A program made the translations under genes and the position numbers. Under the pieces are notes generated by a model. That model saw nothing but the letters and a program-made list of their open reading frames with translations. It did not search any database and was not told the origin of the DNA. DNA of 64,000 nt from Gemmatimonadota bacterium (lineage in GTDB: Bacteria > Gemmatimonadota > Gemmatimonadetes > Gemmatimonadales > Gemmatimonadaceae). Each line of letters opens with the position of its first letter. Positions within the stretch are counted from its first letter, which is position 1. Where the stretch lies: positions 496,001 to 560,000 of the forward strand of contig JAIUOB010000005.1 of assembly GCA_020161135.1 (NCBI GenBank), in the 5' to 3' direction. Of this stretch, positions 33,715-41,890 are shown piece by piece.

Positions 33715-34646
33715 GCCGTCCCCCGACGTCCGCCGGCGCGCGGACGGGCCGGCGCGTCGCCGATGCGCTCCGGGACCATGATCTGCATCTGTGCACCGGG
33801 GAACGGCGGCAGCCCCCGCGTGAGCGCGGCATCCTCGTCCCACTCGGGCGTGATCGCGATCCGCGCCGTGCCGCTGCGCACGGTGAGCTTGCCATCCCAG
33901 TTGCCGATGAAGCGGCGAATGCCGGCGATGCCCTGACCGCGTCCCTTGTCGTGATGCCGATAGCGGCTCACCGAACGCAGCACGGCCTCCTCGAGTGCCG
34001 TCCCGTCGTCCCAGCGATCGCTGGCGGCGTGATTGGGCGCGCTCTCGAGCGACTTGCGGAACCCCATGCCCGCGTCGCACACCGCGATCACCACCACCCG
34101 ACGCCCACCGAGACGGCGACGGAAGGTGTACGACTGCACGGCCACCCACCCGCCGAGGCCCGCATGTTCGACGATGTTCTGGCAGGATTCGCTCAGCGCC
34201 ATGCTGAAGCGACCCGTCACGGCCGTCTCGAGATTGAGCTGGCCGTGCAGGATGTCGGCGGCCTTCTGCTGGATGCGCCCCACCACGCCGTGCACGTCGT
34301 CGGTCTTCACGATCGGCGTGATCTCGAGGAGCACGTCACTCTCGTGCGCGTCGCGCGCGCGCGGCACCGCGCCGTGCAGGTCGTACAGCTCGGCGGCGTG
34401 CCGGAAGAATCCCGCACGACTCCAGTACGACAGCGTGTCCGGATGCTCGGGCACCGCGAAGTCCATGCGGTCGGCGCGCGACTGCGCCACGCACAGCAGT
34501 GCGGTGAGGCCGTACGGAGACGCCCACCGTGCATGCCGTGCGTCGATGAGGACACGCGTTCCCGGCGGGACCGGCGCGAGCTGCTCGATGACCTGCTCGA
34601 AGCTCTGCTCGTCGAGTGACGAGGGCACGCCGATGACGGTCGTCAC
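33711..34646 (-). CDS. STAS domain fused to HATPase (anti-sigma-factor-kinase-like)
   Basis: 311 residues. N-terminal STAS-like domain ~1-105 (VLIDARHARWASPYGLTALL). GHKL ATP-binding domain ~135-290: N-box SESCQNIVEHAG near 160, G1 VCDAGMGF near 194 and G2 DKGRGQGIAGIRRF near 240. RsbW-type kinases usually carry only the second; here both partners of a partner-switch are in one chain. Lacks a His-phosphotransfer helix, so it is not an ordinary sensor kinase. GTG 34646 overlaps the PfkB gene stop. Followed by the separate STAS gene. Cytoplasmic. Confidence 0.8.
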   Translation of the reverse strand: MTTVIGVPSSLDEQSFEQVIEQLAPVPPGTRVLIDARHARWASPYGLTALLCVAQSRADRMDFAVPEHPDTLSYWSRAGFFRHAAELYDLHGAVPRARDAHESDVLLEITPIVKTDDVHGVVGRIQQKAADILHGQLNLETAVTGRFSMALSESCQNIVEHAGLGGWVAVQSYTFRRRLGGRRVVVIAVCDAGMGFRKSLESAPNHAASDRWDDGTALEEAVLRSVSRYRHHDKGRGQGIAGIRRFIGNWDGKLTVRSGTARIAITPEWDEDAALTRGLPPFPGAQMQIMVPERIGDAPARPRAGGRRGTA

Positions 34647-35713
34647 GAGATACTGAGTTCTCCGCGAAGGTGCTGCGCGAGGCCGGTGGCGCCGCGATGC
34701 TCGACGTTGCGTGCGGCCGCCTGATGCGCCGCCGTGATCGCCGTCGTGAAGTTATCACCGGCCAGCAGTCGCGAGAAATGGGTGGCGCCCCAAACATCGC
34801 CACATCCGGTGGGATCACCGGGCCCATCGATGCGCGCCGCAACGCCGGCCACGAGGCCGGTGCGCAGCGCACCAAGTGCACCGGCGCCGCCACGTGGTGA
34901 TGTGGACAGCGCACTGTTGTGACCTCTGCGGGGCGCGAGGTCGGACAGACCGTCGAAACCGGGCGCCGCCACGTACACCGCGCCGCGCTTGCCGAGCGTC
35001 ACGCACAGCAGTGAGACGCCGGCCGCCATGGCCGTCGCCGCCAGCGCCATCGGGTCGGGCGCCATCATCGCCATCTCGTCCTCGTTCACCTGCAGCACGT
35101 CGAAGCAGGCGCACCAGGCCGCCACGTCGGGGAGCGGACGCGGCACGCGCAGGCCATCGGCCTGCACCGCCATGATGAGCATGTGCAGGTCGCAGTAGAT
35201 CGGCCCGGCAAAGTGCGCGCGCACCAACTGCGCCGTCTCCAGGTCGAGCTCCCAGCCGCTCAGCAGGTTGATGTACAGCGCGTCGCAGCGCGCCGCCTCG
35301 AGGACGGGCTTGAGCCCCAGCCACGTCCACCCCGGCACACCGCCCGAGAGGTGTTCGCTGCGTCGTTCGTCGTCGAGATACCGCAGCTCGACGCGATTGT
35401 TGGGATACGGGACGCCGATGAGCTCCGCGTCCGGCGCCATGTGCCGGAGCCCGCGGCAGAAGAGCCGCGCGCGATCGACCAGGTCGTCACCCACCTTCGC
35501 CAGCGGCACGATCTCCCAGTCGTCCGGCAGCGCCGCATCGAGCGCCGACAGCGAGTACGTGATGCCGCCCCACTCCTCGATGGGCACTGAGCGGCCGTCC
35601 CGTCCGTGCAGCACATCCCACACGAATGAGCCGATCACCCCCAGTCGTCGCTTGCGCGGCGCCTCGGTCGCGAGCGGGTGCTCGCCGACGCGGTCGTCGT
35701 CGTGCGTGCTCAC
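34643..35713 (-). CDS. PfkB-family carbohydrate kinase
   Basis: 356 residues, ribokinase-like fold. GVIGSFVWDVL near 25 and GGITYSLSALDAAL near 49 mark the substrate end; VNEDEMAMM near 210 and DPTGCGDVWGATHFSRLLAG near 303 the C-terminal signature, with Cys in place of the common Ala before the catalytic GD and Asp retained. Substrate unknown (sugar or nucleoside). GTG start overlaps the ROK kinase stop; stop overlaps the STAS-HATPase start. Confidence 0.88.
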   Translation of the reverse strand: MSTHDDDRVGEHPLATEAPRKRRLGVIGSFVWDVLHGRDGRSVPIEEWGGITYSLSALDAALPDDWEIVPLAKVGDDLVDRARLFCRGLRHMAPDAELIGVPYPNNRVELRYLDDERRSEHLSGGVPGWTWLGLKPVLEAARCDALYINLLSGWELDLETAQLVRAHFAGPIYCDLHMLIMAVQADGLRVPRPLPDVAAWCACFDVLQVNEDEMAMMAPDPMALAATAMAAGVSLLCVTLGKRGAVYVAAPGFDGLSDLAPRRGHNSALSTSPRGGAGALGALRTGLVAGVAARIDGPGDPTGCGDVWGATHFSRLLAGDNFTTAITAAHQAAARNVEHRGATGLAQHLRGELSIS

Positions 35714-36723
35714 GCCGGGGGATGACCCGTCGTCTGCGCAATGAACGACGCCACGGCGCCCACCACGCCGGCCGTGCCGGGGAGCTCGCCGGGCACGATG
35801 CGACAGGCGTCGGAGACGCTCTTGAAGGCGCGACGGCGCACCTCGGTGCGGAGCGGCGCGAAGAGCGCCTCGCCGGCCTGCGTCACCCCTCCCGCGATGA
35901 CCACCGTATCGGGATTGAACATGTTGAGGAGGTTGGCGATGCCGGTGCCGAGGAACTTCGCCGTGTCACGCACGATCTCGAGCGCCACGGCATCGCCCTC
36001 ACCGGCCGCCCGGTACACCACCGCCGCCGTGAGCTGCGAGAGGTCGCCATCCACGAGGGCCGGCAGGATCGACGACTCATCGTGCGCCAGCGCCTCGCGT
36101 GCGCGCCCGGCGATCGCGCTCCCGCTCGCATACGCCTCGAGACAGCCGTAGTTGCCGCACCCGCAGCGCCGCCCCGTGAGGTCCACCGTCATGTGCCCGA
36201 TCTCGCCGGCCGCGTCGGTCGACCCGTGATACAGGCGCCGGTCGATGATGATGCCGCCCCCCACACCCGTGCCGATCGTGACGCCGATGACGTTGCGGCC
36301 GCCGCGTGCACCGCCCAGCCACCATTCGCCGTAGGTCGCGCAGTTCGCGTCGTTGTCCACCGTGACGGGCAGTCCCGTCAGTTCCGTCATGCGCGCGCCC
36401 AGCGGGAAGTCACGCCACTGCAGGTTGGGCGCGACCAGTACCACCCCGCGTTCGCGGTTGACGGTCCCCGGTGCCCCCACGCCGATGCCCAGCACCGCAT
36501 CACGTGCGGCGCCCGTTTCGCGCTGCACCTCGGCGACACAGGTCTCCACCATCTGGGCCATGCGCGCGACCACCGCGTCCGCGCCCTCGGCGGCCAGCGT
36601 CGGCGCCGACGCCTCGGCGAACAGCCGGGATCCGTCCAGCGTCATGGCCGACACGACGATGTTCGTGCCGCCTAGGTCGACGCCAATGATGAACTGCGAA
36701 TCGGGGGGTGTGGGAATCGCCAT
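35710..36723 (-). CDS. ROK-family sugar kinase, probable glucokinase
   Basis: 337 residues. ATP loop IGVDLGGTNI near 13; catalytic Asp in VDNDANCATYGEWW near 120; GVGGGIIIDRRLYHG; EIGHMTVDL followed by the ROK zinc motif CGCGNYGCLEAYASG near 185-200. Phosphorylates glucose or a related hexose. First gene of the nine-gene overlapping chain; 52 bp separate it from the serine hydrolase upstream, a gap with no evident promoter. Confidence 0.92.
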   Translation of the reverse strand: MAIPTPPDSQFIIGVDLGGTNIVVSAMTLDGSRLFAEASAPTLAAEGADAVVARMAQMVETCVAEVQRETGAARDAVLGIGVGAPGTVNRERGVVLVAPNLQWRDFPLGARMTELTGLPVTVDNDANCATYGEWWLGGARGGRNVIGVTIGTGVGGGIIIDRRLYHGSTDAAGEIGHMTVDLTGRRCGCGNYGCLEAYASGSAIAGRAREALAHDESSILPALVDGDLSQLTAAVVYRAAGEGDAVALEIVRDTAKFLGTGIANLLNMFNPDTVVIAGGVTQAGEALFAPLRTEVRRRAFKSVSDACRIVPGELPGTAGVVGAVASFIAQTTGHPPA

Positions 36724-36775
36724 GGCCCAAACGTAATGCCACCGCGGCGCCGACGGCCGCGGCGCTGCGCGCCCG

Positions 36776-37933
36776 TCAGTAGCGGATGGCGACCCGGAGG
36801 CGCTGCCAGAACTGCTCGTCGAAGGCGCTCACCGCCAGCGGGTTCCCCCCGGCCACGTCGGCCTCCGCGCCGTGACGCACCACCACGAGATCGAGGCTCG
36901 GCACGACATAGATCTTCTTGTCGCCCTTGCCCAGCGCGGCGACCAGATCGCGGGGGGCCGACGGCACCAGCATCCCGGGCTGCGTGGGCAGCAGGTAGGG
37001 GCCCGGCAGCCGCACGCCATCGCTGCCATTGAGCCACCAGAGCAGGCCATACGCGCCGTTGTCCGGCGGCCCCTGACGCCACATCTGCGCGACCCACGAC
37101 GAATCCACGACGGGCGTGCCGCTCCACCGACCGCGGGACAGCACCAGCAACCCGAAGCGCACCATGTCGCGCGCCGTGCAACTCAGGATGAACCCCGGCT
37201 CGCCCGTGTCGACGTTGAAGCGCCACGTCGACGCCATGCCGATGGGGCTGAACAGGCGCGTGCGCGTCGCAGTGTTGATGTCCTGGCCCGTCACCCGCGT
37301 GACGACCTCGAACAGCTGGTAGTAGGCCGGATTGTTGTAATAGAAGCGCCCACCAGGGCTGGCCACGGTCTCCAACGAGTCGTTGAGCCCGGAGGTCATC
37401 TGCAGCAGGTGACGCACCGTGATGCGCGGCTCCGTCGAGGGGCTGCGCGACCACCCCGCACCGAGGTACTGGCTGACGGGCGCATCCAGCGTGAGGCGCC
37501 CCTCTGTCTGCAATCGCCCCACCACCGTGGCCAGCACGCTCTTGCCGGCCGACGCGATGATGCTGTCCTTGTCGGCTGTCCATCCGCGCCAGTAACGCTC
37601 GGCCACAATGCGACCACGCCACGCGATGATCACGGCGGTACTCTGCTGCGTGCCCGCCCATTCCAGGGCGCTGGCGAGTGCCACGGTGTCCCACCCGAGC
37701 GCCGCCGGTGCGATCGTGCTCCATGCGTTCGCGCTCGTCGGGTACGCGAACGGCAGCGCCCGCACATCGGTGGTGGGTGTGGTCGGCGTCGACGGGCCGG
37801 CGGGTGTGCCGGGGGCGGTGGGCGCCGCGCCGCCGCCCCCGCAGCCGGCGAGCAACATCAGGCCCAGCATCGCGCTCAGGCGGCGATGCGGCCAGCAGCG
37901 ACGGGTGCGGCGTGAGCGATGCGCGGTGTGCAT
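36776..37933 (-). CDS. serine hydrolase lipoprotein, beta-lactamase-like fold
   Basis: 385 residues. Lipobox LLAGC near residue 31 after a basic leader, then a Gly, Pro and Thr-rich linker (about 32-58). S-x-x-K in SAGKSV near 129 and the second motif YYNN near 200, which keeps the Asn that the 4406-5503 paralogue has lost. LLQMTSGLND near 178 and IYVVPSLDLVVVRHG near 345 fit the same family. Likely an envelope esterase or peptidase of unknown substrate. Confidence 0.87.
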   Translation of the reverse strand: MHTAHRSRRTRRCWPHRRLSAMLGLMLLAGCGGGGAAPTAPGTPAGPSTPTTPTTDVRALPFAYPTSANAWSTIAPAALGWDTVALASALEWAGTQQSTAVIIAWRGRIVAERYWRGWTADKDSIIASAGKSVLATVVGRLQTEGRLTLDAPVSQYLGAGWSRSPSTEPRITVRHLLQMTSGLNDSLETVASPGGRFYYNNPAYYQLFEVVTRVTGQDINTATRTRLFSPIGMASTWRFNVDTGEPGFILSCTARDMVRFGLLVLSRGRWSGTPVVDSSWVAQMWRQGPPDNGAYGLLWWLNGSDGVRLPGPYLLPTQPGMLVPSAPRDLVAALGKGDKKIYVVPSLDLVVVRHGAEADVAGGNPLAVSAFDEQFWQRLRVAIRY

Positions 37934-37976
37934 GTCCCGAAAGACGATCGCGCCGGCGCGCCGTTAACGCGGCACC

Positions 37977-39014
37977 TCAGCCAACGCGCTGCTGCACCTC
38001 GGCAGCCACCTGTGTCGCGTCCAGCGCGCGCATGCAATGCCAGTGCCCAAGCGGGCAGGTCATCGGCCCGTGCGCGTGACACGGACGACACGCGAGGCCG
38101 GCCAACTCCAGTACCACGCGCTGCTCTGCGAGCGGTCCGAAGCCCAGCGCCGGCACCGTCGGGCCAAACAGCGCCACCGTGGGCGTGTTCATCGCACTGG
38201 CCAGATGCAGCGGTGCCGAGTCGTTCGTCACGAGCACGCGACTCCGTCCGATGAGTGCGGCCGAGCCGAGCAGCGTGAGTCGGCCGGTGGCATCGATCAC
38301 CGGCGCCCCGCCGCGTGATGTCACGGCGTCAGCGATGGCGCGGGCCAGTGCGGCGTCGCTGGCTGCGCCCAGCACCACGAGGCGCGCCGGTGCCGGTCCG
38401 CGCTCCGTCGAGAGCCGCGCCGCGAGCGCGTCGAAGGACGGCCAGCGTTTCGTCGCCCACACGCTCCCCGGTGCCAGTGCGATGAGCGGCGTGTGTGGCA
38501 AGACGCCGGCCGCCTCGAGCAGCCGGTCCACCGCGGCGTGCTCCTCGGGACCGGGATAGAGCGACGGGCGCAGCGGGTGTGCGGGGAGCGCGGCGTCACC
38601 CGGCGCGTTGGCGAGCTGCCAGAGACGCACCGCGTGGTGCTGGTCGCGCGCATACGGCACGCGGCGCGTGGTGAACAGGCGCCCGCCGCTCGTCTCGAAT
38701 CCAACGCGCTCCGGGATGCCCGCCATCCACGCCAATGCGGCGGTGCGCGCCGACCCCTGCGCGAGATACGCACGCGCTGCACCGAGGGCCCGCAGGCGCG
38801 CGGCGACGCGACGGAGCCCGCCCAGCCCGCGATCCGCGCCACGCTTGTCGAACACGAGGACGCTGCGCACCGCCGGATGGTGGGCCAGGAGCGGCGCACT
38901 CGCCGGCGTGGCCACCACATGCACCGGCCCCGACGCCGCCAGCCGCTCCAGCAGCGGCGTCGTGAGCACCATGTCGCCCAGGAAACTCGTCTGCAGGACG
39001 GCCGAGACGGTCAC
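37977..39014 (-). CDS. glycosyltransferase family 9 (heptosyltransferase-like)
   Basis: 345 residues, GT-B fold. FLGDMVLTTPLLERL near 11 is the N-terminal GT9 pattern; ALAPGSVWATKRWP near 180 and TNDSAPLHLASAMNTPTVALFGPT near 263 form the nucleotide-sugar site. Relatives (WaaC/WaaF) add heptose to the lipopolysaccharide core, implying LPS-like glycolipid. Near the end is a Cys/His cluster, CRPCHAHGPMTCPLGHWHC. GTG start; 18 bp from lepA. Confidence 0.9.
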   Translation of the reverse strand: MTVSAVLQTSFLGDMVLTTPLLERLAASGPVHVVATPASAPLLAHHPAVRSVLVFDKRGADRGLGGLRRVAARLRALGAARAYLAQGSARTAALAWMAGIPERVGFETSGGRLFTTRRVPYARDQHHAVRLWQLANAPGDAALPAHPLRPSLYPGPEEHAAVDRLLEAAGVLPHTPLIALAPGSVWATKRWPSFDALAARLSTERGPAPARLVVLGAASDAALARAIADAVTSRGGAPVIDATGRLTLLGSAALIGRSRVLVTNDSAPLHLASAMNTPTVALFGPTVPALGFGPLAEQRVVLELAGLACRPCHAHGPMTCPLGHWHCMRALDATQVAAEVQQRVG

Positions 39015-39032
39015 GTGCGCCGGGGCAGAGGG

Positions 39033-40829
39033 CTAGTCGACCTGCAGCACCGCGAGGAACGCTTCCTGCGGAATCTCGACGCTGCCCACCTGCTTCATGC
39101 GCTTCTTGCCTTCCTTCTGCTTCTCGAGGAGCTTGCGCTTGCGGCTGATGTCGCCGCCGTAGCACTTCGCGAGCACGTCCTTGCGCAGCGGCTTCACCGT
39201 CTCGCGCGCGATGACCTTCTGGCCGATCGTCGCCTGGATGGCCACCTCGAAGAGCTGGCGCGGGATGAGCTCCTTGAGCTTCTCCGCCACCTTGCGCCCC
39301 CACTCGTACGCCTTGTCCTTGTGCACGATCACGGAGAACGCGTCGATCGCGTCGCCGTTGATGAGCATGTCGAGACGCACCAGGTCGCTCGAGCGGTACT
39401 CGAGCATCTCGTAGTCGAGCGACGCGTATCCCCGGCTCACCGTCTTCATCTTGTCGAAGAAGTCGAGGATGATCTCGCCGAGGGGGAATTCCCAGTCCAA
39501 CTCCACGCGCACGGTGTCCAGGAAGCGCGTGTTCTTGTAGATGCCGCGCCGTTCCATGCCCAGCGTCATGATCGCGCCGATGTACTCGGACGGGCACATG
39601 ATGCGGGCGCGCACGTACGGTTCCTGCACGTCGTCGATCACCACCGCGGGCGGCATGAGCGCCGGATTCTCCACCAGCAACTCGGTGCCATCGGTCTTGG
39701 TCACGTGGTACTCCACGCTCGGCACCGTGGTGACGAGGTCGAGGTCGTACTCACGCTCGAGACGCTCCTGCACGATCTCCATGTGCAGCAGCCCGAGGAA
39801 GCCGCAACGGAAGCCGAAGCCGAGGGCGGTGGACGTTTCCGGTTCGTACTGCAGCGACGCGTCGTTGAGCTTCATCTTCTCGAGCGCGTCGCGCAGTGTC
39901 TCGTACTGCGTCGTGTCCGTGGGGTAGATGCCCGCGAACACGAACGACTTCACTTCCTGATAGCCGGGCAGCGCTTCGGCCGCGCGGTTGTCCTGGTCGA
40001 AGATGGTGTCGCCGGCGCGCGTCTCCCGCACCGAGCGCACCGCGGCCAGGACGTACCCCACCTCGCCGGCGCGCAGCGCGTCCGTGGGCACCTGCCGCAG
40101 TTGGAGGTAGCCCACTTCGGCCACTTCGTACACGTTGTCCGACACGCCGAAGGTGATCTTCATCCCCTTGCGGATCTCGCCGTCGACCACGCGGATGCTC
40201 GGAATCGCGCCGCGGTACTTGTCGTAGTACGAGTCGAAGATGAGCGCGCGCAGCGGACCCGTCAGCTCGCCCTTCGGCGGCGGCACGCGCTTCACGATCT
40301 CCTCGAGCAGCTCCGGCACGCCGGTGCCTTCCTTGCCGCTCACGCACAGGACGTCTTCCGGCATGCAGCCGATCAGGTCGACCACCTCCTGGCGACGGCG
40401 CTCCGGCTCGGCGCCCGGCAGGTCGATCTTGTTGAGCACCGGGATGATCTCGAGCCCGGCGTCCATCGCGAGGAACAGGTTCGACAGCGTCTGCGCCTGG
40501 ATCCCCTGCGAGGCGTCGACCACCAGGATGGCCCCCTCACAGGCGGCCAGCGACCGCGAAACCTCGTACGTGAAGTCGACGTGCCCCGGCGTGTCGATGA
40601 GGTTGAGCTCGTACGCCTGCCCATCGCCCGCCGTGTAGCTCATGCGCACGGCGTTCAGCTTGATGGTGATGCCGCGCTCGCGCTCGAGGTCGAGCGTGTC
40701 GAGCACCTGGGACTTCATTTCGCGCTTCTGGAGCGTGCCGGTCTTCTCGATCAGGCGGTCCGCGAGCGTGGACTTGCCGTGGTCGATGTGGGCGACGATG
40801 CAGAAGTTGCGGATGTGGCTGAGATGCAA
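39033..40829 (-). CDS. lepA: elongation factor 4 (back-translocating GTPase)
   Basis: 598 residues, full length. HIRNFCIVAHIDHGKSTLAD at the start (G1), RGITIKLNAV, DTPGHVDF (G3), NKIDLPGA (G4), then domain II, two alpha/beta domains and the unique C-terminal domain ending AFLAVLQVD. Acts on stalled ribosomes. Start is TTG 40829, with AGGAAGG five bases upstream; no ATG or GTG is nearby in frame. Divergent from the DUF58 gene over 143 bp. Confidence 0.97.
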   Translation of the reverse strand: MHLSHIRNFCIVAHIDHGKSTLADRLIEKTGTLQKREMKSQVLDTLDLERERGITIKLNAVRMSYTAGDGQAYELNLIDTPGHVDFTYEVSRSLAACEGAILVVDASQGIQAQTLSNLFLAMDAGLEIIPVLNKIDLPGAEPERRRQEVVDLIGCMPEDVLCVSGKEGTGVPELLEEIVKRVPPPKGELTGPLRALIFDSYYDKYRGAIPSIRVVDGEIRKGMKITFGVSDNVYEVAEVGYLQLRQVPTDALRAGEVGYVLAAVRSVRETRAGDTIFDQDNRAAEALPGYQEVKSFVFAGIYPTDTTQYETLRDALEKMKLNDASLQYEPETSTALGFGFRCGFLGLLHMEIVQERLEREYDLDLVTTVPSVEYHVTKTDGTELLVENPALMPPAVVIDDVQEPYVRARIMCPSEYIGAIMTLGMERRGIYKNTRFLDTVRVELDWEFPLGEIILDFFDKMKTVSRGYASLDYEMLEYRSSDLVRLDMLINGDAIDAFSVIVHKDKAYEWGRKVAEKLKELIPRQLFEVAIQATIGQKVIARETVKPLRKDVLAKCYGGDISRKRKLLEKQKEGKKRMKQVGSVEIPQEAFLAVLQVD

Positions 40830-40972
40830 CGGGCCTTCCTGAGGGTCCGAGAGGTACAGCCCCCAAAGGTAGTCGCCCCGGGGCGGCGCCTGCAGTAGCG
40901 GGGGGCGCGCGGCGGGCGGTTGCCGTCGCCGTGCAGTGGCCCTACCCCCTGCGCGGTGGCTATCGTGTAGGA

Positions 40973-41872
40973 ATGCGCGCCGACCAGCTCGATCCCGCCG
41001 TCCTCGCCGCCCTCGGGCGGCTCGAGCTGGTCGCCCGATGGGCGGTCGACGGCTTCATCCAGGGGCTGCATCGATCGCCCCGGAAGGGCTTCAGCGTCGA
41101 GTTCGCCGAGCATCGCCCCTACATGCCGGGCGACGACCTCCGCTACCTCGACTGGCGCATCGCCGCCCGCGCCGACCGCTGGGTGGTCAAGCAGTTCGAG
41201 GAAGAGACCAACGCCCGCGCCATGATCGTGCTCGACGTGAGCGCGTCCATGCAGTGGACCGGCGACCCGGCGCGCCTCACCAAGCTGGCCTATGCCGAAC
41301 GGCTCGCGGCGGCCATGGCGCTCCTGCTCCTCCGCCAGCGCGACGCCGTCGGGCTCGTGCGCTTCGACGCCGAGGTGCGGGATGTGGTGCCACCGCGCTC
41401 GCACCGCACCCAGTGGACGCGGCTGGTCGCGGCCTTCTCGCACCCCGGCGGTGGCAAGGACAGCCAGGTCGCTGACGCCCTTTTTCAGGCCGGGCGACTG
41501 GTGCGCCGTCCCGGATTCGTGGTGCTCATCTCCGACCTGCTCACCGATCCCGCGCCGGCCGCCGATGCCGCCCGCACCCTGCGCGCGCGCGGCCACGAGG
41601 TGCTGGTCCTGCACATCATGGACCCCGCCGAACGGGATCTGGCCGAAGAGGGCGAGGCACGGTTCATCGACCCGGAGACGGCGCACGACGTGTCGGCGTC
41701 GCCCTCCGAGGTGCGCTCGACCTATCGGAACACGGTGCAGGAGGCGCTCGCCGAGTGGCGGAGCGCCCTCGGGCGCGCCGGCGCCCGCTACGCCCTCGCC
41801 GTGACCGACGAGCCGTTCGGTCGACCCCTGCGCTACCTCGTCGGCGTGAACGGCCGCGGCGCAATGATCTGA
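40973..41872 (+). CDS. DUF58 protein with von Willebrand A-like fold
   Basis: 299 residues. The DUF58 core FSVEFAEHRPYMPGDDLRYL followed by WRIAARADRWVVKQFEEET near 40-80, and a vWA metal site VLDVSASM near 85. Such proteins sit beside MoxR ATPases and BatA-type proteins and serve in assembly of metal- or envelope-associated complexes. No MoxR gene is in the window. ATG 40973 has GTAGGA immediately upstream. The next gene starts 18 bp later. Confidence 0.9.
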   Translation: MRADQLDPAVLAALGRLELVARWAVDGFIQGLHRSPRKGFSVEFAEHRPYMPGDDLRYLDWRIAARADRWVVKQFEEETNARAMIVLDVSASMQWTGDPARLTKLAYAERLAAAMALLLLRQRDAVGLVRFDAEVRDVVPPRSHRTQWTRLVAAFSHPGGGKDSQVADALFQAGRLVRRPGFVVLISDLLTDPAPAADAARTLRARGHEVLVLHIMDPAERDLAEEGEARFIDPETAHDVSASPSEVRSTYRNTVQEALAEWRSALGRAGARYALAVTDEPFGRPLRYLVGVNGRGAMI

Positions 41873-41890
41873 GCGCAGCCTCCCCGACAC

